Of a stretch of DNA of 54,241 nt, positions 47,634 to 54,241 are shown in pieces. The first letter of the stretch is position 1, and every line of letters starts with the position of its first letter. This DNA is from Acidimicrobiia bacterium (GTDB lineage Bacteria; Actinomycetota; Acidimicrobiia; Acidimicrobiales; AC-14), in NCBI GenBank assembly GCA_023265045.1, contig JAHFUQ010000013.1, positions 1 to 54,241 of the forward strand, given 5' to 3'. Below the pieces are notes generated by a model that had not been told where the DNA came from, searched no databases, and saw only the letters and a program-made list of their open reading frames with translations. Made by a program: the position numbers and the translations under genes.

Positions 47634-47933
47634 CTACTTTTCGGGTTCGAGGACCAAGCGCCCGCTGTCGGTGCTGATCTCGACCTCGGCGCCTCGCGGC
47701 CCTTCGTGGATCTGGACGGAGACGTCGGCGGTGCGTTCCGCCCACGCTTCGAGCAGCTCGAGGGCCGCCTTGGCCTGGGCGCGACCCGGGAACCGGGCCT
47801 CCAGGGTGACGGGGACGGAGGCCGCTCCGCTGCCCTCTCGGGTCAGCAGGCAGTCGATGGTGATCGTGCCGTCGCCCTCTTCTGCGAAGAGGAGCTGACC
47901 CACGAGGGGGATGGAGGGAGCGTGCTTTCGCAT
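47634..47933 (-). CDS. hypothetical protein
   Basis: 99 residues from ATG 47933. The composition is beta-alpha (TITIDCLLTREGSGAASVPVTLEARF, then AKAALELLEAWAERTADVSVQIHEG and VEISTDSGRLVLEP). It has no signal peptide, Cys pair or catalytic motif. The family is not recognised. It lies 47 bp downstream of msrA on the same strand and may be cotranscribed. Confidence 0.7.
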   Translation of the reverse strand: MRKHAPSIPLVGQLLFAEEGDGTITIDCLLTREGSGAASVPVTLEARFPGRAQAKAALELLEAWAERTADVSVQIHEGPRGAEVEISTDSGRLVLEPEK

Positions 47934-47980
47934 ATGAAATCCATCGGCACGGCGCGCCCCCGACTACAGCCAAGACTTGC

Positions 47981-48664
<684 letters not shown>

Positions 48665-48749
48665 GGTGACCTTTCCGTCGGTCCGGTTCGTTCTCCCGTT
48701 ACAACAGCGTGGCGCCGGCGCCGGTTCCCGGCTTTAGAGGCGGGCGGAA

Positions 48750-49958
48750 ATGGCCGAAAATGGGAGCATGGCGACGGACCCCGCGGTGCTGGCGGCGCTG
48801 GAGGCGGCCGTGGCCGCCCAGCCCGAAAACGTGGCTTTGCGGCTGCACCTGGCTGGGCTGCTGCTCGACGGCGATGACGCGGCGGGCGCCGTCGAGCACT
48901 GCACGGCGGCGCTCACCCACAGCCCGGGGAACGTCGAAGCCCTCCGGCTGCTGGCCCGGGCAGCGACGAGGGCGGCGGGCGGGGCGGCGGACGGCGCCGC
49001 ACCCGCGCCGGTGGCGGCCGAAGGGCCCGAGCTGGAGGACGAGGAGTCGGTCGACGCCTTCCTGCGGGACGTGTTCGGGGACCCCGATGTCGAGGCGCCC
49101 AAACTGACGCTGGCCGACGTGGGCGGGCTCGAGGAGGTCAAGCGCCGGCTGACGACGTCGTTCCTGGCGCCCATGCGCAACCCTGAGCTGCGCAAGCTGT
49201 TCGGCAAGTCGCTGCGGGGCGGCTTGCTGCTGTACGGCCCGCCGGGATGCGGCAAGACGTTCCTGGCCCGCGCCGTGGCGGGGGAGCTCGGGGCCCGGTT
49301 CTTCGCCGTCGGCCTGCACGATGTGTTGGACATGTGGTTGGGCAAGAGCGAGCGCAACCTGCACCAGGTGTTCGAGACGGCCCGGCGGTTCAGCCCGTGT
49401 GTCCTGTTCCTCGACGAGGTCGACGCCTTGGGCATGAAGCGGTCCAACCTCACCCACTCGGCGGGCCGCAACGTGGTCGTCCAGCTGCTCAACGAGCTGG
49501 ACGGCATCGCTCAACAGAACGAGGGGGTCTTCGTGCTGGCGGCCACCAACCAGCCGTGGGACGTCGACCCTGCCCTGCGCCGTCCGGGGCGTTTCGACCG
49601 CATGCTGCTGGTGTTGCCGCCCGACGACCAGGCGCGCCGAGCCATCCTCGCCTCGCACCTGCGGGACCGCCCCGTGGAAGGGGTCGACGTGGCCCGCCTG
49701 GCGGCACGGACCGACGGGTTCTCGGGCGCCGATCTGCGGCTGGTGTGCGAGGCGGCGGCGGAGTCGGCGCTGGAGGCGTCGGTGGAGTCGGGCGTCGCCC
49801 GGCCCATCGGCATGGCCGACCTGGAACGGGCGGTAGCCGAGACCGCGCCCAGCACCCGGCCGTGGTTCGAAGTGGCCCGCAACTACGCCCTGTTCGCCAA
49901 CGAGAGCGGGACCTACGACGACCTGATCGCCTACCTCAAGAAGCTGAGGATGGCGTGA
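48750..49958 (+). CDS. AAA+ ATPase with N-terminal TPR region
   Basis: 402 residues from ATG 48750 (ATG 48768 is possible). Residues 10-70 form TPR-like helices (AALEAAVAAQPENVALRLHLAGLLL). The AAA module begins at LTLADVGGLEEVKRRL. Walker A is GPPGCGKT (163-170), Walker B LFLDEVD (Asp222-Glu223), sensor 1 is VLAATNQ, and Arg fingers are in RRPGRFDR. A helical lid (GFSGADLRLVCEAAAESAL) follows. It is closest to classic p97/VPS4-type single-ring unfoldases. It is coupled by GTGA to two TPR membrane proteins, its likely partners. Confidence 0.92.
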   Translation: MAENGSMATDPAVLAALEAAVAAQPENVALRLHLAGLLLDGDDAAGAVEHCTAALTHSPGNVEALRLLARAATRAAGGAADGAAPAPVAAEGPELEDEESVDAFLRDVFGDPDVEAPKLTLADVGGLEEVKRRLTTSFLAPMRNPELRKLFGKSLRGGLLLYGPPGCGKTFLARAVAGELGARFFAVGLHDVLDMWLGKSERNLHQVFETARRFSPCVLFLDEVDALGMKRSNLTHSAGRNVVVQLLNELDGIAQQNEGVFVLAATNQPWDVDPALRRPGRFDRMLLVLPPDDQARRAILASHLRDRPVEGVDVARLAARTDGFSGADLRLVCEAAAESALEASVESGVARPIGMADLERAVAETAPSTRPWFEVARNYALFANESGTYDDLIAYLKKLRMA

Positions 49959-51043
49959 CCGCGCTGGCCGAGGCCGAGACGCTCATCCAGCTGCGGCGCT
50001 GGCCGGCGGCGGTGGCGGTGCTCAGCCGGGTGGTGGCGTCGGAGCCCGGAGCGCTGCGGGCTCGCTGCCTGCTGGCCCAGGCGTTGCTCGGCATGGACAA
50101 GAGCTCCGAGGCCCGGGCCCAGGCGGAGGCGGCCATCGCCCTGGATCCCACCGCCGAGTGGCCGCACCGGCTCCGTTCGTTGGCATTCAGCGCCCAGGGA
50201 CACAAAACGGCGGCGCTCGGGGCGGCCCGGGAGGCGGTGCGCCTCGCCCCCAACCTGGTCAACGGCCTCACCCTGTTCACCGGCGCGGCTGTGGCGGCGG
50301 GCCGTCTCGGGGAAGCGGAGGAGGCGGCCCAGCGGGCGCTCGCCTCGGCGCCGGAGAGCCCGAGCGCCCACAACGCCATGGGCCGGGTGGCGCTGGCGCG
50401 GCGCCAGAACAGGATGGCCGAGGGGCATTTCCGGGAGGGCCTGCGCCTCGATCCCGAGGACCCGAGCCTGCTCAACAACCTGGGCCTGGCCTTGTCACGG
50501 CAAGGCCGCAAGAGCGAAGCGGTGGCCTACTTCGCCAGCTCGTCCCAGTCCGACCCGACCAACTCGACGGCCCACCGCAACGCGGTGAGGACGGCGGCCG
50601 GCGCCGGCTGGGCGGTGGGGGCGGTGGCCGTCGCCCAGGTGGTCTCCACCGCCGTGCGGCCCGCGACCCAGAACGCGCCCGACTGGCTGGCGTCGGTGGT
50701 GCTGGTGGGCCTGCTCGCCTTCATGGGCGTGTCGATCTTCTACGCCGTGCGGCGGCGGCGCCGCCAGCACGACGACCCCAAGGCGAGCCCGGAGCTGATC
50801 CGGTCCCTGCGCCGGCAGTGGCTGCGCCGCCTCACGCTGCCGAACGTGCCTGGGTGGGTATTCCTGGCGACGGCGGCGCTGTCGCTCTTCCTGGCGGTCG
50901 GGGCGCTCGCCAATCTGGTGAGCCCAGACCCGGGCGACTCCGGGTCGCCCGCCGCGTACGGCGTCATGCTGGGGCTGTTCCTGGGACTCACGGCCCTCCT
51001 CGTCTGGGTGTGCGTCCGGCGCTGGCGGGCAGCCCGTGGGTGA
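49955..51043 (+). CDS. TPR-repeat membrane protein (paralogue 1)
   Basis: 362 residues from GTG 49955 (GTGA overlap with the AAA gene). Residues about 1-205 are five or six TPR units (LRRWPAAVAVLSRVVASEPGALRARCLLAQALL; HNAMGRVALARR; LLNNLGLALSRQGRKSEAVAYF). At least three membrane spans follow (WLASVVLVGLLAFMGVSIFYAV; WVFLATAALSLFLAVGALANL; YGVMLGLFLGLTALLVWVCV). It is a cytoplasmic TPR tether for the AAA ATPase, by inference. The next gene is a close paralogue. Confidence 0.88.
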   Translation: MTALAEAETLIQLRRWPAAVAVLSRVVASEPGALRARCLLAQALLGMDKSSEARAQAEAAIALDPTAEWPHRLRSLAFSAQGHKTAALGAAREAVRLAPNLVNGLTLFTGAAVAAGRLGEAEEAAQRALASAPESPSAHNAMGRVALARRQNRMAEGHFREGLRLDPEDPSLLNNLGLALSRQGRKSEAVAYFASSSQSDPTNSTAHRNAVRTAAGAGWAVGAVAVAQVVSTAVRPATQNAPDWLASVVLVGLLAFMGVSIFYAVRRRRRQHDDPKASPELIRSLRRQWLRRLTLPNVPGWVFLATAALSLFLAVGALANLVSPDPGDSGSPAAYGVMLGLFLGLTALLVWVCVRRWRAARG

Positions 51044-52136
51044 CCTGGAGCGCGCCGAGGCGCTGATCGCGCTCCGGCGCTGGCCGGAGGCGGCGGCCCT
51101 GCTCGGCCGGGTGGTGGCGTCTGAGCCCGGTGCGCTGCGGCCCCGGTGCCTGCTGGCCCAGGCGCTGCTGGGGGCCAAAGAGGGCACCGAGGCATTGCGG
51201 CAGGCGGAGGCGGCGATCGCCGCCAACCCGACGAGCGAGTGGGCGCACCGCCTGCGTTCGATGGCCCTCTCACAGCTGGGAGACCTGGCCGGCGCCCTCG
51301 ACGCGGCCCGGGACGCGGTGCGCCTGCGGCCGGGGCTGGTCAACGCCCATGTCCGGTTGGTCGACGCGGCGCTGGGGATGGGGTACATGCAGGAAGCCGA
51401 GGAAGCCGCCCGGCGGGCCCGGGAGCAGACGCCCCTGCACCCCGATGCCCACAACGCCCTCGGGCGGGTCGCCCTTGCCCGGCACGAGGACAGAATCGCC
51501 GAAAGCCACTTCCGGGACGGCCTCCGGCTCGCGCCTGAGCACCCGGCCCTCCTCAACAACCTCGGGCTGGCCCTGTCCCGCCAGGGCAAGCGCCGCCAAG
51601 CGGTGGCCCTGTTCGCCCATGCATCAAAGGCAGATCCGACCGACGATGCCCCCCACCGGAACGCCGCCGCCACCGCCGCCGCTGGGGGCGGGCTGGCCGC
51701 CGTGGTGGTGATCGGCGAAGTCGCGTTCGGCGTCACTCAGTCGGCGGTGGCTGGCGCACTGCCGCTGGCGGCCGCGGCCGTGGGGGTCGTGATCGGGGCC
51801 ATGGTGTTCATCCGCGTCGCCCGGTTGATCAGGGCGGGGATGGACGGACCGCGCCTGGATCCAGTAGCGAGTCGCAAGCTGATGCGATCGCTGCGCGGCC
51901 GCGTGCGTGCCCCGGTGCGCGCCCCGGCCATGATGTCGATCAACCGTTGGGTGTGGGTCGCCGTGGGCGGGGTGGCGCTCCTCATGGCTGGCGGCGCCTT
52001 CGTCGAGGTCCTCGAGCCCACCCCTGGCGACCCAACCAGCCGGGCGATGTACGGCGGGCTGCTCGTCGCGTGCCTCGGGGGGGCGGCCACGGTGTGGGCG
52101 ATCCTGCGCCGGCGAGAGCAGCAGCCCTATATATAG
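51036..52136 (+). CDS. TPR-repeat membrane protein (paralogue 2)
   Basis: 366 residues from GTG 51036, overlapping the previous gene by 8 bp. It aligns over its whole length with its neighbour: ALIALRRWPEAAALLGRVVASEPGALRPRCLLAQALLG, HNALGRVALARHEDRIAESHFRDGL, LLNNLGLALSRQGKRRQAVALF, then membrane spans near 215, 305 and 340. The tandem duplication implies two versions of one tether. The stop is followed by a short AT-rich stretch and the dnaG start 5 bp later. Confidence 0.88.
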   Translation: MGDLERAEALIALRRWPEAAALLGRVVASEPGALRPRCLLAQALLGAKEGTEALRQAEAAIAANPTSEWAHRLRSMALSQLGDLAGALDAARDAVRLRPGLVNAHVRLVDAALGMGYMQEAEEAARRAREQTPLHPDAHNALGRVALARHEDRIAESHFRDGLRLAPEHPALLNNLGLALSRQGKRRQAVALFAHASKADPTDDAPHRNAAATAAAGGGLAAVVVIGEVAFGVTQSAVAGALPLAAAAVGVVIGAMVFIRVARLIRAGMDGPRLDPVASRKLMRSLRGRVRAPVRAPAMMSINRWVWVAVGGVALLMAGGAFVEVLEPTPGDPTSRAMYGGLLVACLGGAATVWAILRRREQQPYI

Positions 52137-52140
52137 AGGT

Positions 52141-53859
52141 ATGGGAATCGTCGCCGAGGACATCGCCCGGGTGCGGGCCGCGTCCGACCTGGTTGCGATC
52201 GCGGGGGAGCACATCGCCCTCAAACGGGTGGGCCGGCAGTACCAAGGGCTGTGCCCGTTCCACGCCGAGAAGTCGCCGTCGTTCTCGGTGAACCCGGCGC
52301 TGGGCGTCTACTACTGCTTCGGGTGCCAGGCCAGCGGGGACGCCATCACCTTCGTACGCGAGCTCGAGCACCTCGATTTCGCCGAGGCGGTGGAGCGGTT
52401 GGCGGCCCGGGCCGGGCTGCAGGTGCGCTACGACGAGGGGAGCGGGGCGGCGTCGGCCGAGCGCAAGCGGCTGGCCGGTCTGCGCGAAGCGCTGGAGCGG
52501 GCCATCGAGTGGTACCACCAGCGGCTGTTGACGGCGCCCGACGCGGCCGCCGCCCGCCACTACCTGCGGGCCGAGCGGGGCTACGACGGCGAGGTGGTGC
52601 GGGCCTACCGCCTCGGCTGGGCGCCGGAGGGCTGGGACACCCTGGCGCGCGCCTTGAGGCTGCCCAACGACGTGCTGCGCGACACCGGGCTGGGGTTCGT
52701 CAACGCCCGCGGCCGGGCCCAGGACAGCTTCCGGGGGCGGGTGCTGTTCCCCATCTTTGACGTCCGGGGCGAGCCGGTGGGCATCGGGGGCCGGGCCCTG
52801 CCCGGCGACGCGCAGTCCAAGTACAAGAACTCGCCCGAAACACCTCTCTATAAGAAGAGCCGGGTGCTGTACGGCCTCAACTGGGCCAAGGGGGCGATGG
52901 TCGAGCGCGGGGAGGTGGTGATCTGCGAGGGGTACACCGACGTCATCGGCCTGCAACGCGCCGGGGTGGCGCACGCGGTGGCCACGTGTGGGACCGCCTT
53001 CGGCGAGGACCACGTCCAGGTGCTCAAGAACTTCGGCCGCCGGTTGGTGCTGGCCTACGACGCCGACGCCGCGGGCCAAGCCGCCGCCGAGCGGGTGTAC
53101 GAGTGGGAGCGCAAGCACGACATCGACGTGGCCGTCGCCGCCTTCCCGGCGGGGGAGGACCCGGCCGACCTGGCCCGGCGGGACCCCGAGGCGCTCCACC
53201 GGGCCGTGGTGGAGGCCCGGCCGTTCCTCGCCTTCCGGTTGGAACGGGTGTTGGGGGCGGCCGACCTGCACACCGCGGAGGGGCGGGCCAAGGCGGCCGA
53301 GGCGGCGCTGGCGATCATCGCCGAGCACCCCAACGGGCTGGTGCGCGACCAGTACGTGATGGAGGTCGAGCGGCGGACCAAGATCGACCACGAGCGCCTG
53401 CGGGAGCGGTTGCGGCCGGGGGCGAAGCCGATTGAGCGGGCCGCGCTGGCGCAGCCGGCGACGCTCGGGCGAGCCGAGGTCGAGGTCCTGCGCATCGCTG
53501 TCCACCAACCCGAAGCGGTGGCGGACCGGCTCCATCAGGTGCTGTTCGCGCCGGGTGTGGGGCGGCGGGCGTACAACGCCCTCGCCGGTGCACAGACCCT
53601 GCACGAGGCGATCGACGGCGCCGACGACGTGACCGCCGCGCTCCTGCGCCGGGTGGCGGTGGAGGAGCCGCTCAACGACGTCGACGAGGGACTGGCGGCG
53701 CTGGTGCGCACTGCGATCGATCGGCTGCGTCCGGTTCCGGCGGAGAACACCGAGAGGTCGTGGCTCAAGCGCTCCGTTGACGAGCTTTCGGATGCCGGAA
53801 CGCAACGGGTTGCCGTCGATCGGTTGGTACGCTGGCTTGTCGACCGGGAAGGCGCATGA
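52141..53859 (+). CDS. dnaG: DNA primase
   Basis: 572 residues from ATG 52141. The CHC2 zinc finger (Cys38, His41, Cys59, Cys62 in LCPFHAEK...YYCFGC) is N-terminal. The catalytic core includes EGYTD (Glu263) of the TOPRIM domain and YDADAAG (Asp307, Asp309). The C-terminal helicase-binding region is divergent. It makes RNA primers for replication. The ATGA overlap with rpoD gives a dnaG-rpoD macromolecular-synthesis arrangement; the gene before it is not rpsU but a TPR membrane protein. Confidence 0.97.
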   Translation: MGIVAEDIARVRAASDLVAIAGEHIALKRVGRQYQGLCPFHAEKSPSFSVNPALGVYYCFGCQASGDAITFVRELEHLDFAEAVERLAARAGLQVRYDEGSGAASAERKRLAGLREALERAIEWYHQRLLTAPDAAAARHYLRAERGYDGEVVRAYRLGWAPEGWDTLARALRLPNDVLRDTGLGFVNARGRAQDSFRGRVLFPIFDVRGEPVGIGGRALPGDAQSKYKNSPETPLYKKSRVLYGLNWAKGAMVERGEVVICEGYTDVIGLQRAGVAHAVATCGTAFGEDHVQVLKNFGRRLVLAYDADAAGQAAAERVYEWERKHDIDVAVAAFPAGEDPADLARRDPEALHRAVVEARPFLAFRLERVLGAADLHTAEGRAKAAEAALAIIAEHPNGLVRDQYVMEVERRTKIDHERLRERLRPGAKPIERAALAQPATLGRAEVEVLRIAVHQPEAVADRLHQVLFAPGVGRRAYNALAGAQTLHEAIDGADDVTAALLRRVAVEEPLNDVDEGLAALVRTAIDRLRPVPAENTERSWLKRSVDELSDAGTQRVAVDRLVRWLVDREGA

Positions 53860-54241
53860 CTGACGACATCGACGTAAGCCACATCGAGCCCAGCCATATC
53901 GAACACAGGGCCTCGGACCCTTCGGATGTCGAGCTGTCGATCCCTGTCGGTGTGCCCGCCGAGGACTTCGGCCGCCTGCTCGAGACGGGCCGGGTGCAGC
54001 AGTCCCTGGGTATCGATGACGTGATGTCGGTGCTGCGCCACGTGGAGCTGACGCCCGACGTCATCGACACCGTGCGGCACCGCCTGGCGGCCGAGGGCAT
54101 CGAGCTCGACGAGAGCGTCGAGGTCGCCGACCCGGTGGAGATCCTTCAAGCGCTCCCGGTCGAGCCGGAGCCCGCACTGGTGCCCGAGCCGGAGCCCCCG
54201 GCCCGCCGCCGCCCGGCGGCGACCTCGCCCGCCGCGGCCGC
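53856..54241 (+). CDS. rpoD: primary sigma factor RpoD/SigA, N-terminal part (runs off the window)
   Basis: At least 128 residues from ATG 53856, which overlaps the dnaG stop. After an acidic leader (MTDDIDVSHIEPSHIEHRAS), residues about 40-90 match sigma region 1.1: FGRLLETGRVQQSLGIDDVMSVLRHVEL, then VIDTVRHRLAAEGIELDES. An Ala/Pro-rich linker (PEPEPPARRRPAATSPAAA) follows to the window edge. Regions 2-4 are not in view, so the call rests on region 1.1 and the position after dnaG. Confidence 0.85.
   Translation, partial: MTDDIDVSHIEPSHIEHRASDPSDVELSIPVGVPAEDFGRLLETGRVQQSLGIDDVMSVLRHVELTPDVIDTVRHRLAAEGIELDESVEVADPVEILQALPVEPEPALVPEPEPPARRRPAATSPAAA

Overview
The window is 54 kb of very GC-rich DNA with tightly packed genes, GTG/ATG starts and many 4-bp GTGA or ATGA stop/start overlaps. 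It has a SigA-type sigma factor, an ECF sigma factor, a mycothiol-dependent-isomerase-like protein, many lipoproteins and a dnaG-rpoD pair. This fits a chromosomal segment of a high-GC actinobacterium. An acidimicrobial-type lineage is my guess; there is no rRNA here to test it.

Layout. 1-1009: the 3' end of a group II intron (domain V hairpin) abuts a LAS-metallopeptidase-like ORF. 1021-3884: an XRE regulator, a short structured RNA with its own promoter and terminator, a T4 Rnl1-type RNA ligase and a cupredoxin lipoprotein. 3973-10588: a conserved hypothetical, an inositol-phosphatase/Nudix pair, a SigA-like sigma factor, secreted proteins, a membrane-tethered ECF sigma factor, tRNA-Val(UAC) and a lipoprotein.

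10712-20491 is the most unusual part. Eight genes on one strand, touching or overlapping, encode a MoxR AAA+ ATPase, an unknown protein, a HEIGHH metallopeptidase-vWA fusion, a coiled-coil protein, a PaaK-like adenylate-forming enzyme, a radical SAM enzyme, a PLP-fold protein lacking its catalytic Lys, and a macro-SIR2 fusion. A small zinc-ribbon gene lies just upstream. MoxR plus metallopeptidase-vWA is a known pairing. Joining it to an adenylation/radical-SAM/PLP module and an NAD-directed macro-SIR2 protein looks like an undescribed conflict (defence) system. That role is inferred.

20507-26309: small stress-type proteins, a frameshifted LuxR regulator, and a TetR operon with palindromic operators. 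26337-34460: a 2707-residue polymorphic-toxin-like protein with an AGN-type N-terminal motif, annexin-like repeats, a hydrophobic segment, an ExoY/edema-factor-like region, a JAMM domain, a HINT autoprotease and a C-terminal payload. 34644-42071: an HD-GYP/LuxR regulator, an RCC1-DUF1963 fusion, hydrolases and tiny secreted peptides. 42052-45710: a decaying patch (frameshifted membrane protein, truncated MoxR, broken HD/LuxR gene, beta-helix remnant) around an intact Asp-box surface protein. 45811-48664: hydrolase, alkyltransferase-like protein, cold-shock protein and MsrA. 48750-54241: a TPR-AAA+ ATPase and two paralogous TPR membrane proteins run into dnaG and the start of rpoD.
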